DNA of 64,000 bases. It comes from Gonapodya prolifera JEL478 (Eukaryota; Monoblepharomycota; Monoblepharidomycetes; Monoblepharidales; Gonapodyaceae). This document shows positions 23,522 to 36,634 of this stretch, in pieces; the stretch's first letter is position 1, and the number at the start of each line of letters is the position of its first letter. The notes below the pieces were generated by a model. It did not search any database. It was given only the letters and a program-made list of their open reading frames with translations, and was not told the origin of the DNA. Location: the NCBI GenBank assembly GCA_001574975.1, contig KQ965817.1, forward strand, positions 94,401 through 158,400. Reading direction: 5' to 3'. The translations under genes were made by a program, and so were the position numbers.

Positions 23522-26500
23522 TTACTGGCCAAGACTTTGCTGTTGTGCAAGCTCCCAATACAGTCCCTTCTTAGCGAGAAGCTGTTCGTGTGTGCCAAAC
23601 TCTTCCACCTCCCCGGCTTTAATGACTGCACAAATACGAATGTCAGACGATTATATCGTGGTGAACGTCATGAAGTACCACCCACCATAAATTCCGTCGG
23701 CACTCTGGATACTTGCAAGTCGATGGGCAATCACGATTGTCGTTCGACCTTTCGAGGCATCATCAAGGGCGAGCTGCACAATTTTCTCCGATTCCGAGTC
23801 GAGTGCACTTGTCGCTAGACGGATGTAATAAGTTCATAATCAATGACAGGTTTGCGAATGAGTGAATGTCAATGTCAAAATACCTTCGTCGAGCAGAAGC
23901 ACTTTGGGGTCACGGATTAGTGCGCGCGCAATCGCAATCCTGAACAAAACAATGTAAGCCAAATGTGTAAGTCGCAAAAATAGTCGTCACAAACCTCTGC
24001 TTCTGGCCACCTGACAAGAGCGAACCAGATTCTCCAACGTCTGTTTCAAACCCATCCTTCTGTTCCATGATAAAGTTATAAGCATTGGCGAGCTTTGCAG
24101 CGGCTTGAATTTGCTCTTGCGTTGCAGTTTGCCCTTCGGGCAGTCCGTAGGCGATATTTTCAGTGATCGTTCCGGCGAACAAAACCGGTTCCTGCCCAAC
24201 GAGCGCCATTCTTTCACGCAGGCTTGGAAGGCTCCACGATTTGACATCCATCCCATCCAGAACAACAGATCCTGACGTGGTGTCATAGTAGCGCTACAAG
24301 TTTGGAAGTAGAATGATGGGTGCTATTGCGTTCATGAATGGGACGGGGACACTAAGACAGTATTCACCTGAATCAAGCCAATTGTAGACGACTTGCCACT
24401 TCCACTTGGCCCAACAAGAGCAACAGTCTGTGACGAAAACATCATTTGAGCAACCAGTAATGCGCTCGATCTTGGTTGTCGTTGGAACGTACCTCCCCAG
24501 GCTTTGCTTCAATGTTGATTCCTTTGAGAACAGGGAATCCGATACGCGTGGGATACGCGAAATGGACATCTTTGTAATGAGCCTCCCCAGATGCAGAAGA
24601 AGGTTTGCTTCCACCACTGCAAGACTGGTCCATCGCGGGAGATCGTTGCAAAATAGTGTATACGGAGCCCGCCGAAACTTGCGCGTCAGATAGAGACGGA
24701 GCAAATCCAACAGCTTTTTACATGTGAGTGAGAAATAGAGATTAATGAAGAAAAAGAAGAGAGGTTACTCACCATTACCGATCGTCAACGCCGTAAAGAG
24801 CATCGCAAACATGACACCCTGCAGCTGTTCACCAGTGTATTCGCCGTTCAGAACAAGGTTGATTCCTGCACAAGTTTAAGATTGTTCATGGAAGAGACAA
24901 AGCTTCAACACAGTCCCCCAACTCACCAATGAAGTACGCATAAGCCATGAACCACATCTGCATCGCTGCAGCGAATCCCGCGGGAATCGAAGACAAAAAC
25001 GATCCGTGAACGACTTCCTTGTAAGGCGGGATAAGATCGCGACGGTACAGATCCCAGAAGAGCCTTTCCTTTGTCAACATCGCAACAGTGCGAATCTGCG
25101 AGATCGACTCATTGGCAATCTTGTTGGTCTCGATTCCTTGATTTCTGGACATTGTACGGTGCTTCCTGTTGATTGATGCTTGGACAAACTGTGCACCAAT
25201 CAACAAAGGCACTCCGACCAAGAGAATCAGGGTAAACTTCCATCCGTTGCTGAATGAGATGGCGAGACCGGCGATGAGACATCCGAGAATTTGGAATCCT
25301 GCAGAAAGGACGTCGTTGAACAATCCCTTCACTTGCGTTGCGTCATCAGCGAGGCGTGCAGTAAGAGATCCCACGTTGTTATCAGGCTCGTCGAAGAATG
25401 CAACTGTTTCAGGTGTGAAGTTCAATCTCGCAGTTACATGGTCTTTTGACTTCATTGTCGCTCACCTTCTTGCCGAAGAACAGTGTCAAAGAACTCCATC
25501 CTCAGACGTTGGGAGAAGCGTTCTCCAGTCACACCCCAGGAGCCGAGATTTAGCGGAAACACGATAAGCTGTACAAAAGATGAGTTAACAAAATTCACGG
25601 GTCGCAAAGCAGTTGCTTTGGGTAAGCACCTGAACAATTCCAACCACGAAAAACTGCGATTGAGGAAGAGTATAATAATTCATATTGATAGCTCACCACA
25701 CAGCTCGGCCATTGTGATCTACTCACCAAAACGGAGAACATTTAGCATCGTTCATGAGTGCGTCGCCGGTCTTTCCGAAAGTTGTCAGTATCTTGGAGAG
25801 AAGAATGGAAACAACGGGCATGATCTATTATTTTGAGGGGTCCCAAAGACGAAATCAAGAACAAGAAGCTGTCCAAAGAGCAAGCTGCACTCACCACTCC
25901 AGCGACAGCGGCTGCTAAACTTCCCACTATCACAAGCTTCCAATCCACCATGGCGTTCCGGATCACCCGCATCCAGGGGATTGGCGCCTTCTTGTATTTC
26001 TTCTTCTCTAGCTTCGCCAGCCGTAGTTCCTCCCTGCGGGCCTCTTCGAGGGCCTTGGCGACATCGACATCAACTTGGCTGCCCTTGGCGCTACGTCCAA
26101 TAGATCGTGCAGATCCCAAGCGTTCCGAGACAGCTTTGAGCGACACGACGCGCGACAAGCGCCTGGGTCGGCCGGCACCTTTTTCCTCATCGCCACGGAA
26201 CGCCGCGATCTCGTCACCATCTTCCATTTCCGAGATCTGAACAAACTTGTCCTCCTCAGTGTCGTCGCCGTCCTGAGTGGTGTCGCTGTGCGCGTCGTTG
26301 ATGCGCTGGGCTTGAACGAGTTTGGCGTACTGCCCACCCTTGGCGAGGAGCTCGGCGTGCGTGCCTTGCTCTACAATCACCCCGTGCTTCATGACAACAA
26401 TGATGTCCGAGTTCATGATAGTGGAGAGCCGGCTAGGGAAGGGAACGGCAAGCGTGATTCCGTCAGTGAGCGTGCTTCTTATGTACCAATGTTCACAGAA

Positions 26501-28985
26501 CTCACTGGGCAACGGTAAACGAAGTTCTTCCTTTACTGGCGCTATCGATTGCGGCCTGCACGACTCTTTCCGATGCGGTGTCAAGCGCTGACGTTGCTTC
26601 GTCTTCAAAGTTTGAGAAAGGTCAGACACACGAGAGCCTTTCTTGCAGGGATTTCCAAGGAACACCCACCAAACAGCAAAATTTTGGGCTCTCCAATGAT
26701 GGCCCTTGCGATCGCAATCCTCTGCTTTTGTCCACCTGACAACATGGCACCACGTTCGCCGACTTTGGTGTCGAGTCCCTCGGGAAGCGTGAGCACGAAG
26801 TCGGCATTTGAGATCTTGATGGCCCTGTGGATTTTCTTGTCCAGTTCCGATGACGAGAAGGCCGAGGGGTCGGCGAGACCCATGAGGATGTTGGAGCGGA
26901 TAGAACCTTCGAAGAGAGCGGGCTCTTGACCAACCATGCCGATTTGTTGGCGAAGCCAGCGAACGCTTTGAGTGGGGCGGGTGCGGTGTATTCGATCAGG
27001 TGAGGTGGTGGTGAAGATATGAGAGCCGCCACTTACTTGAAGGAGTTCAGCTGGTGCCCATCAATGGTGACCGACCCAGCCCGAGGGTCGTAGAAGCGCA
27101 TCTACACCAAGGCAAGTACGCGCGTGTCAAACTCGACGAACGTCGGACACACAAGCAGATCGGCACGCGACTCACCAACAACTTGACGATCGTCGACTTC
27201 CCACTCCCACTCGCGCCGACGAGGGCCACTTTCGTACCGCGCTTGACAGAGAGGTTGAACCCATCGATGATTTTCTGGCCCGGGCGCGACGCGTACTCGA
27301 AGTCGATGTCGGTGAAGGAGACGTCGCCCTCGAGGCCGGATTCGAGGACGAGTCCGTCGTCTTTCCAGCTGTCGATGGGGCTTTCGCGGTCGATGGTGTC
27401 CCAAATCTCTGGAAGGGGGGGTGGTGGGATTGATTGAGAAATGGAGTAGGAGCTGGTGATAGCAACTCAACGTGAACCTACTTGCAGCCGCACCCTGCGA
27501 AATCGCGATCTGACTCAAGTCGCTGCCCATGGTAGCGATACCAAACATGCCGATCTGACGTTGAAAGAAGGTAATTCGGGATTTCAATAAGTTTTGCCCA
27601 GTTGAGCGCGGTAAGAATGAAGCTCACCTGGAGCGCCAAAAACACAGTCAAAGCTGTTCCGCCCGTCATGGCCCCAATATTGATCTGTGTCGCGGCGAAC
27701 CAGAAACCGAGACCTGGTGCGATTGGAAGAAATGCGAGTGGTCAGCTCAGCTCAGCTCCACCACATCGCTCAACTCATCAGCCCACCTTGGAACCCGTAA
27801 ATGGTAAAGAACAGCAATCCAACGCCCACCCCAGCCGTGGGGCCAACTTTGCTGCCGTGCAGCGTGGCTTTATCCAGAATGGCGCCGTAGCGGCGCACTT
27901 CCTTTTCGAAACCGCCGAAGGAATGGACTGTGCGGACAGCCGTGAGGGATTGCTGGAGTGTATGTGCATGTCATCAGTTGCCAAGGACACGAGGGCTAAA
28001 CTCTCGAGGAGGAGGAGAGGACCCACCTGCGCGACGCTGCCGGCCTTTGCGAGCCAGGCCTGCTGCCTCTCGACGGTCTTTCTGAGGAACACGCCCATGA
28101 GTCCCACAATCACAAGACCGAACGGCACGAGTCCCGAAATAACGAGGGCCATTTTCCACCCGCGGATGTAGGCCAGGACGACGCCCGCGAAGAACTGGGC
28201 GACGGACATGACGACGTTCCCAACGCGCTCGCCGAACCCGGACTTGAGAAGTGCCGTGTCGGCCTGCAGGCGGGATGTGAGGTCGCCCGTCATGTTTTCC
28301 TCGAACCAGCCAATGTCCTGGCGCAGAATGGCGCCAAAGTACTTCTCGCGGACGGTCTTGAGCTGCCGCTCGGCGGTCACGGTCATGCACAGGTTTTGCA
28401 AGTACCCGGCGACAAAGGCTGCGCAGCCGAGGATGGTGAACAAGAGTACGTTATGGTAGGCGGAGTCGCTGTTGAGTTGGGAGAGGGTGGAAACAAATAG
28501 TTTTAGTAAGTCTTGTCTTAGAAGGCAGAGAAAGAGGAGAAAACTCTAAATACACTCACCGGGCGGCAGCTGTTGCGGCGTCGACTTGGGCCTGTAGGTC
28601 GGGATTTGCTGCGAGAGTCGCTGCATCGTAGGTTGGTTGCGAGGAGTTGATGCCGTCGGCAAGGTTGCCGAGGAACAGGGTAGTGACTGAGGTGCAAGGA
28701 GGGGCAAGCCGATGAGGATCGATGCACTCGCGGAACCTTCCACAGAAAATAAAGTCAAACCGGTCACTCACTCGGGAAAATGACGCCACGAGCAGCGCTT
28801 CCGATGACTCCGATCGTGAGTAAGACCCAGTCGAAGGTGGTTGCGAACCGAAACAACTCCCAGAGCGAGACTTTGCGTTCGGACGCCACTGGTGCTTTGT
28901 CAGCAGCAGGTTGGCCGACTGGAATGGCAGATGCGTCGTTGTTGGGGAGAAGGATCTTTGACGCGGTTAGGTCTGATTCTTTCAT
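23522..28985 (-). CDS. ABCB-type full ABC transporter (P-glycoprotein-like)
   Basis: ATP-driven exporter with the order TMD1-NBD1-TMD2-NBD2 over about 22 exons and about 1,333 aa, full length for the family. NBD1 has Walker [10 protein letters not shown] (exon 27408-27176), signature LSGGQKQR and [12 protein letters not shown] split by an intron, then the H-loop AHRLSTI. NBD2 has GPSGSGKSS (exon 24427-24368), [20 protein letters not shown] and AHRLASI. The linker between the halves is long and charged (26,290-26,000), as in MDR proteins. Membrane-span exons include [20 protein letters not shown] and [19 protein letters not shown]. Start ATG 28,983-28,985; stop 23,522-23,524. One oddity: the junction of exon 25824-25727 with the 24-nt exon ending near 25,630 is one base out of phase. 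Substrate unknown; expected in plasma or vacuolar membrane. Confidence 0.95.
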
Positions 28986-30021
28986 GGTGATTGCGTAGAA
29001 AGCAGAATGGAGGATGTGCGACGGAGGGGAGTTGGAAAGAAGAAGAGGAATTGGTGGAAGCCAAGAAGACAGGTGCTTTAATAGACGAATTAGGCGGTAA
29101 AACTCTTATTATTCTGTGATGGCATCGCGATCAGCAAATTCCACTTTTCCCGAAAATTCCGCGATGGGGGCGAAGTCCGGGACTCCTCACCCGTCCCCAA
29201 CAACCGCCTGCTCCTTGGACCTCGAAGCCTATGCGTCACGCCCTACACGCTCTTGCGACCAGCCACAATACTCACACTCCGGCGACTTGACTGATGCCGC
29301 CACCGACTGCAACACCCCTCCACACCGCGTCACCAGGTGACTCAGCGGACGGTTGGGTGGACCCGCCCACCATGGCTTCGCACTCAGCGGAAGGGTTGAG
29401 GGCATCAGGCGGTCCCATTTGCCTCCGGGCCTCCTCACCCCGAAATTATACATGTATTTGCTTCCGACTTCTTTCTTTTGCGACTAACGCGAGTGCGGAA
29501 ATGGACGCATGATGAAGTGAGTGCAATTCTCCTTGATAAACCCCTCTTCAACTGAATGCGGTATCAACAAGAACAGATTACCGCGCATTCTATTCAAGAC
29601 CGACTCTGCGCGTCTACAATGGTCAAAAGCTTATCGAGCGATGCTTTCGTTCATGGTGAAGAGAGTTGGGTTGGCGGAGTTGACGGAAGTTCCTTCCCCA
29701 TCTTCCTTGACCGGTCACTGATGCCGGATCGCGGGAGAGACAAAACCACTTTAAACGGATGTCGCCCATCGACGTGCAGCGATGTGCGAGCGCATTGCAA
29801 CGCGGAAAGAGCGATGCGCGGAAGCGAAACAGAAGGAAGACGAGTCGCATCCTGCTGTACACCCCCCGTGAGGAGAACAAGACCGCATTGCCCTTCCGCC
29901 CTTGGACCCTGCCGATTCCTCGTGGTTTTGCAGGTTTACCTTGCGCTGAGCTCGCCAGGTCTTCTTAAACCTCGCCAAGCACCGCTTTCGTTCCACATAC
30001 CCTATCGCACACATTCCCACA
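28986..30021. promoter_or_regulatory. Divergent intergenic region between ABC transporter and EXORDIUM-LRR gene
   Basis: About 1 kb separates two genes transcribed away from each other, so it should hold both promoters. Short open frames here have no motif. No specific binding site was identified. Confidence 0.5.
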
Positions 30022-32507
30022 ATGGCTCGCAGCGCCATTCTGTGCTTCTTGGTCGCGTTGTGCTTGTCCCTCCTCGCTCACACTGGGGATGCCAGTTATT
30101 CACTAAACCCCTCGAGCACCAACATCACCTTCACTCCGGGCAGAAAATCACTGACTGCTCCATTGACTGTCTACATCAGTGAGTCGCCCCTTTCTGCCCA
30201 ATGAATCCCCTGTGGCCGCTTGGCTAACTTTCACGGTCCCCTCCCACGCCACTCGCTCTGCACTCTGCAGTATGGTACGGGGTCTGGCCCGACGCTGACA
30301 AGGCCATCGTGACCGACTTTGTCAAGGGGCTCAACACCAGCGCTTTCTGGAAACTCGAAACAATGTGAGTATCTGGGGACGAATGTCATACAAAGTGAAA
30401 CGTTCCGTGCATATCATCCTGACCCGGGACTCTGTCTTCCCTCTCCCCCCCCCAAACGTGCAAACGTGCCGCACAAGGTACTACACCGCCAACGACACAA
30501 ATCCAGCCGACCGGAAATACATTTCTTCCAGCGTCACTCTGGGACCGACTGTTCATGACAACTACTCGATGGGGAAATCCGTCGATGCCCGGCAACATTA
30601 CGACATCGGGAGAATCGGTACGTATGGATCACTGTTGAACTCCTTGTTTCCGAAGAGACGGGTCTGAAAAATTACTCAACGACGTATTTCTATTTCCATT
30701 TCTAGTATACAACCATATATCGCAGGGACTCCTCCCCGCCAACCTGGACGGAGGTGTCTACATGGTTCTCTTGGACGAGCACGTGCATGAGGGTGACTAC
30801 TGCGGTGGTGCTTACTGCGGATGTAAGTGGAACACATGATCGGTCGTGAGACGCACGGTGTGTCACAATAGCACCGGGCTGAATCTCGCTCTTCGCACAA
30901 ACAGTCCACACGTCGATACAGTCGGATTTCCTGGAGGCATCGCAGAACAATCGCACGGTCGTAGGTGTCCCTCCCGACTTTCCAGGTTCGTTCGCATGTT
31001 TTGACGACATCTTTAAAACGCTGCGTTTGACTCACTCGCTAACTACATAGACTACGCGTACGGGTGGGTACAGAACCCCAAAGCGTGCGGCCGCATCAAG
31101 GGAATGATTGGCTGCGGGTGGCACAACGCTCTCGTATCTCCAAATGGCAACCCGGGCGTCGACTCCATGTTGAGCGTCATCGCGCACGAGATTGCAGAGA
31201 GTGCGGTGAACCCGGTGAGTTTCAGTGGATGCGGTACTGCGCTGAGCGTTTATGTTGGGAGCGGACTCTGATAATGTTCTGAAACGGAACGCCGCCCTTC
31301 GCTCATGCTTCGCTCTTCCACAATACGTGTGCAACTAGGACGACGCCCGAGGTTGGAATACAACTGATGATAACGAGAATGGTGAGTACACGAAACGAGG
31401 GCGGACTTCTTGACGCGTGCTGATTCAAATATTACTTGGGTCCATCCTTGCCCAAACAGCCGACCAATGCGTCTGTGAGTATTCGAACAGGGGGATGTGC
31501 ACGCAGAAAGTATCACTGCGCCAGAAGTGATCTCACACCATTCTTTCCCAAGTCGTCTACGGCGCTTACACGAAGGAAGATCCGTCTGGATTTTGGTACA
31601 ACGCTCAATGGGGCGGCCGAAAGTACTTGATGCAGCAAATGTGGAACCCAACCAAGCAGCTCTGCGGCCCAGCTTTGAGCCCTGAAATCAGCGATTGCTC
31701 AAAACTGCAGTCGCTTATACCGGATTATTACCTCGGCGATGATTGCTGCAATTCTGGGTTTGTGCCACCGATTCGCCTATTCAAACGTCACAGCCGTAGA
31801 TACCAAACTCTCCGTCGTCACTTTGAAGCTTCGCCGATTGTGCCAATGAAGAGATTCGGAAGCTCGAGCTCAACGCCCTCAATCTAACGGGCGATCTACC
31901 AACATACCTCACCAAGATCGCCACCTACTTCCCCAACATCGAAGTTCTTTCACTCAGCTACAATTTTTTCACGGGCGCACTGAATGATGAAATCTGCAAG
32001 ATGAAGAAGCTCAAACTTATTTCCGTTGCTGGAATGTCCACTTTTACCGGAACGATTCCAACCTGCATCGGTGACTTGAAGAGCCTCTACGTTCTTTCAT
32101 TCCACGGCAACAGGGGCATTTCTGGACCAATTCCCACATCGCTGACGACTCTACCGCAGTTGGAGTTTCTTTCCCTCGGAGGCTGCAATCTCAATGGGAC
32201 AATACCCGACTTCTCAAAGGTCCCGAATCTTGCGTATTTTGTAGCGTCCGACAATCCGAACTTGAAGGGATCACTGTGAGTTTCAATGTTTACCAAATTA
32301 CCATGGAATATCTGGATCTAACAGGCCCCGCCCCCTCCACCTCCACCCTCTTCCAGCTGCTCCGGCTTTCCGGCTATCGACGCGCAAACGAGTGCTACCC
32401 CAGGCGGATACGACGGGCCAATACGCGCGTGCGACCTCAGCGGAACGAACATTTGCATCCCGAATGGACATCAAGGTCCAACATGCTTCGTTGACAAGAC
32501 GTGCTGA
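30022..32507 (+). CDS. Secreted EXORDIUM/PHI-1 domain fused to plant-type leucine-rich repeats
   Basis: Eleven exons (30022-30178, 30271-30364, 30478-30617, 30706-30822, 30905-30985, 31051-31214, 31339-31381, 31460-31474, 31553-31757, 31829-32275, 32357-32507) close exactly to 537 aa. Residues 1-25 are a signal peptide. Residues about 50-335 are an EXORDIUM/Phi-1 domain: WYGVWPDADKAIVTDFV, GVYMVLLDEHVHEG.YCG, CGWHNAL, the motif SVIAHEIAESAVNP and QMWNPTKQLCG. An LRR N-cap (DCSKLQSL...DDCCNSG) follows, then four to five repeats of the GxIPxxLxxLxxLxxLxLxxN kind (GTIPTCIGDLKSLYVLSFHGN, GPIPTSLTTLPQLEFLSLGG), residues about 340-490. A Cys-rich tail ends in CFVDKTC. Exon 8 is only 15 nt. It should be secreted to the cell wall or outside; EXORDIUM proteins are best known from land plants. 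Function here is unknown. Confidence 0.9.
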
Positions 32508-33644
32508 ACTGTAGCTGTACCAATCCTCCGTTGCAACGTAGCATGATTTTTTCATTAGTTCTTTTCAGTTACAACAAAATAGAACAGAACTGCATCTCGA
32601 ACGATGCTAAAAATCATTGTGACTTCAAGAGTCCTCCAATCTTGTTGATATCATCACTGGTTCGCGAGACATTCTTTCGAATTCTCGGTATTTTACTGGC
32701 CCAAAAGTGAGGGTCGCCTAAAATCAATGTGAAATACATTTACCTGGTGCGAATTTCGACCGCTTGTAGCCCAGTTCGCGACAGGAACCTCTTTAAATTA
32801 GTGAACCACGATTTCTATCTATAGATTTTGCCCGAGCGAATGGTTCTGGCCCGACTGGGCGAGGAAACAGACAACCGGATTCGGATGGTGGAACGTTCGA
32901 ACATGGCAGACAGTATCCTGACACCAGATGGCTCGACGGAATAAAATTTTCCTGTGTTGAATTCGGTATAGAGTACAAATATAGCGAACTTCGCCGCCCC
33001 AGAGAGGTCAGATCCCCTCTGAGACGTTGCCCAGGACACACCACGGGGAGGTTGTCGCTCGTGTCCCATAAACTAGCTCGCACACTTCCCATGCTGTTGG
33101 CTTCTTGGCGGAGTGGCCCATACCACCTGGCCCGAGCGACCGCGCCAGTCTGCGAGGAGACCGAGTCCGTCGGTTGTGGGATCCACCAGCAAACGCCACG
33201 CTCGACCCAATCGGCGACCGGTGAACGATCTTGGGTCATCGAAGCTAAAAGCTGCTTCGAGCGGGCGTTGCTGGCTGACTCCGCCGACATCCAATGGGAC
33301 AGTGTTGGAAGAAATGCGAAGCTACTCACCCCTGCCCTTGCACAACCGCAAGTGGCACAGCACCATTTAGATTTTTTAGATTAATTAATTCAATGTCGGG
33401 ATGGAGAGCTATATGCTCAAGTTCGAAATGTTTACGATTACTAGTGTCTGGTGCAGATTGAAAGTTCGAGTATCGGTGAAAACTACAGTAATTTTTTATA
33501 TTTGAGAAATCAAGTTCAACCGGAAGAAGACTTGTTCACAACACAGCGATATTTACTAACAGGCACTCGGGTTACTCATAAATATCATCATCAACACGAC
33601 CAATTGGGTCCTCTGAGTCACCATTACTGAAAATGTCGTACCAA
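32508..33644. other. Intergenic stretch
   Basis: A 178-codon minus-strand open frame (32,793-33,329) has no motif and no neighbours in phase, and I do not call it. Low-complexity A/T at 33,370-33,600. The minus-strand segment 33,568-33,622 could encode an acidic tail (DSEDPIGRVDDDIYE) of the next gene, but only through an intron too short to be credible. Confidence 0.4.
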
Positions 33645-36359
33645 TCACCGCGTCCCCGAGCCACTCCCACTACCGCCAGCCGCACCCTTCCTCATCAACG
33701 CATCGTTCAACATCCCCGGCACGGCACCTTGCCCCAGCGGCACCAACATACTCGTATCCACGTCGCTCGGCGGGCGGTACGCGGCCGGGTCGAGCCCCGT
33801 GGCTGCCTTCCACGTCGGTCGTGGCGGGGGAGGAGGAGGAGGCTGGTCCTTGACTTTGGCGGACGGGTCCGAACCGGTCGCGCGCAGTCCCTCCTGGTGG
33901 ATCTGCACGATACTCTTCTTCCTATGTGGGCGGGGAATCGGTGCCCCGGAATGACTGATCGTCCCTGACCCTGACGTAGGTGCAGTAATGGGGACCGGGT
34001 GGGCGTCGGTGCGTGTAGGACGCGGGTCGTGGTGTTGCTGCTCGTGCGAGGGGGAGTGTTCCCGGTAGCTCCGTGGGGAGTCGGTGGTGGCGGATACGGG
34101 GGAGTTGTCGAACCGCACCCCTGCGAACGAAACATTGGAGTGGGAGCCGCCAGATGCCGTAGCAACGCGGAGGCGGGGGTCCCGTGTGTTGGCGCGCACA
34201 GGTGGAGGAGACGGTCCTGACGCCCTGTTCGGCACATGTTTGGGAAGCTCTGGAAACGCCGGCCCATTCGACGAGTTCAAGCTCGTCTCGCTTCCCGTTC
34301 TCCTCGGCTCCGGTCTTACTGCTCCGGGTGGAAGTGGTGGTGGCGGCGGCGCGACGACGTTCCCCCTGCGTTCGCGTTCGGCAATTTCGTGGTACCTGAG
34401 GAACCTGTTCGCTTCCTCGGAGGTGGGGTCTTCGAAGAGGGGTGTTTGAATTTGAGCGACGACGAATAAAGCGTTGGGGGCTCGGGGATGCGCGAACCTG
34501 TGTCGTCGTGTTGTACGGTATCCGCAAGTGTGAGCAACCCCAGGGCAACCTCACCACCACCAGGCCCCCACGTGTGCCCCTAAGCACAAAACGCACCAGC
34601 TTCTCAACGTCGGTCCGACGCCTTCCTCCTCCTGCAAAGGCGGCGCAGGAGACGCTTCGAGGGCGGTGAGGGGAACGCAATGGAGCTTAGCGCTGTGCGG
34701 GGACGGGTTGGGCCAGGCCTTGAACCTCGAGTCTTGCGCGCCGATAGCGACGACGGGAACTTTGGGGTTGGAAGCATGCTGGGTGGAGTGGGGTGGGGTC
34801 GTGTTAGTCGTGCAATGGTACATTCAACGGTTTCTCCGGCTGAGGAGGAACGAGGGTGGAGAAGCCATGACGGTAGCACGGGATCACGCATATCGCTGTA
34901 ACGAGTTCCCCGTTGCTTCTCCTTCCATCTTGCTCTCGGCCTCTGTGTCCAGTACTTCGATCCCTATTCGTCTTGCCTGCCCCGTGCCCCAACCACACCC
35001 CACTCAAACCCACCTCATTTCCCACCAAATATCGACTGATGTGATCCTCAAATCCTACCCAGCCGGGCTGGATCCCGAGTTCGGGACACGGCACCATAAG
35101 CATGTTCATCGTGACGGCCTGGAAGTAGGGTGCAGGTTCCGGGCGTAAGTATTTGTCGGCGGTTTCGGAGAGTTTGGAGGTTAGGTCATAGGTGAGGGTG
35201 GGGGGTCTGAGTTCGGGTGGGATGGGTGTGGCAAGGATACAGTCAGGCCCGAGGCGGCATGACAACCTCCACAAAGGCATCAAGGCGCTGAGTACGCGTG
35301 TAGCGTGCTATGCGTCTGAGAAACCTGTCTTGCCCACGAGACACTGGGGTGCATTCGCGATGCCCCCGACACGACTTCATTGCAGTCTCGACGTCCCCGT
35401 CCTCCCAACTCACAGTCTCAACCTCACGCCCATCGCTGACGCCGAGGCGGGGATATACAGCCTCGCGCGACCGATTGGGTACGTCTTTTGCTGATCCTCG
35501 GATTTTGTGAGCCGGATGAAGTCGCCTTCCCAGATCATACGGCCGTATTTGGACCTTGTGGGACGTTGAGAAAGAAAGCGTTAGTATGAGCGGCGCCAGA
35601 ATTGGTCGAGTCTGTCGTACAACGTCCACCACGCCTCCCCCGTAACTGGTGCAGAACCTCCAGCCCTCCGAACAAAACCAGACTCACTGCTCGACAACCC
35701 TCGTCTGGGCCCCTGTACGTGCCTCTCTCGCTGTCTTGTACTGCTTGGTAGCTTGGGCGACGTGGTCGATTGCTTTTTGGCGGAAAGTCTCGAGGAGCAC
35801 TTGGGGCTGCATGAAATGAACAAAGTCAAGGTAGGGTCTCGCCATCCTGAAAGACCGAAAACGGAAACGTACCGGGAGCGGGTACCCCTCCCTAACCTCT
35901 CCAGCACCCTCGAACGATCTCGCCGCCGCCATCATACCCTCCACGTTATCAACTCCCAACTGACTCTCATCCGCATGCTCCAACCTTTTCGAAAACACCA
36001 CCGCGACATTCCTCTCCAGCTCCCTGACGTACTCCACATGTGTTGTCCCGCGGAAACTCGCGGCTGCGCGCTCTGCGTCGATCACGGCCCGGCGGGGTTT
36101 GAGACTGGCGAGCTGCGCGCGGTGTGCGTTGAGTTGTGCGGGGTCGAAGAGGACGGAGGAGCTGGATGCGGAGGTGAGTATTGAGGATTCGTCGTCGCTG
36201 GGTGTGTGGCGGGTTCGGAAGGTTTTAGATAGAGGGTTTGTATTGGGTAGGTTAGCGGCGGGCGGAGAGAAAGATGGGGCGCGCAGAGAGTCACCTGATG
36301 AAGATGTCGTCAATCGCAACTCCCTCGTCTTCAAGCCGAATCAAGGGCTCCCGTGTCAT
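33645..36359 (-). CDS. Unknown 652-aa protein
   Basis: Seven exons (36359-36295, 36197-35873, 35806-35688, 35554-35414, 35287-35014, 34778-34597, 34497-33645) close in phase. The N-terminus is MTREPLIRLEDEGVAIDD, followed by a Ser-rich stretch. A helical charged region comes next (AHRAQLASLKPRRAVIDAER; LLETFRQKAIDHVAQATKQY), then a short beta-like stretch (YGRMIWEGDFIRL, vaguely like the start of a BAH or similar chromatin fold). A region with YLRPEPAPYFQAV and VPVVAIGAQDSRFKAW follows, and then a disordered Pro/Ser/Gly-rich tail of about 250 residues ending in GSGSGSGTR. I do not recognise the family. The consistent splicing and conserved-looking middle argue that it is a real gene. Confidence 0.7.
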
Positions 36360-36634
36360 CGTGTCGGGGGTGAAGGATGGAAGAGGCGGGTGAATTCGGT
36401 ACAAGTTCTGCCGTAAAGCCAAAGTCCAAAATCAAGTCCTTCTGAACGGACCCACGAATGGCGTTTTTAGAACAACCCTTCATTTTTCATATTTTGTCAA
36501 ATCTCTCGAATCTTAAAACACATCATTTTCGTGGGAAGAAGAACCCCTCGTCCAGTCGAATCTAGAACTTGATCCACCTTACGAAAATGGGTTCAATTAG
36601 CTGATATCTTCGATGCATTCACAGGAAAGGCAGC

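Noticed and set aside
31181-31214. HEIAE in the EXORDIUM domain as a zinc protease site
   Set aside because: The HExAE motif is a normal conserved feature of EXORDIUM proteins and no third ligand or protease fold was seen.
32793-33329. 178-codon minus-strand frame
   Set aside because: No motif, no signal peptide, no splice partners, and equally long frames overlap on the plus strand.
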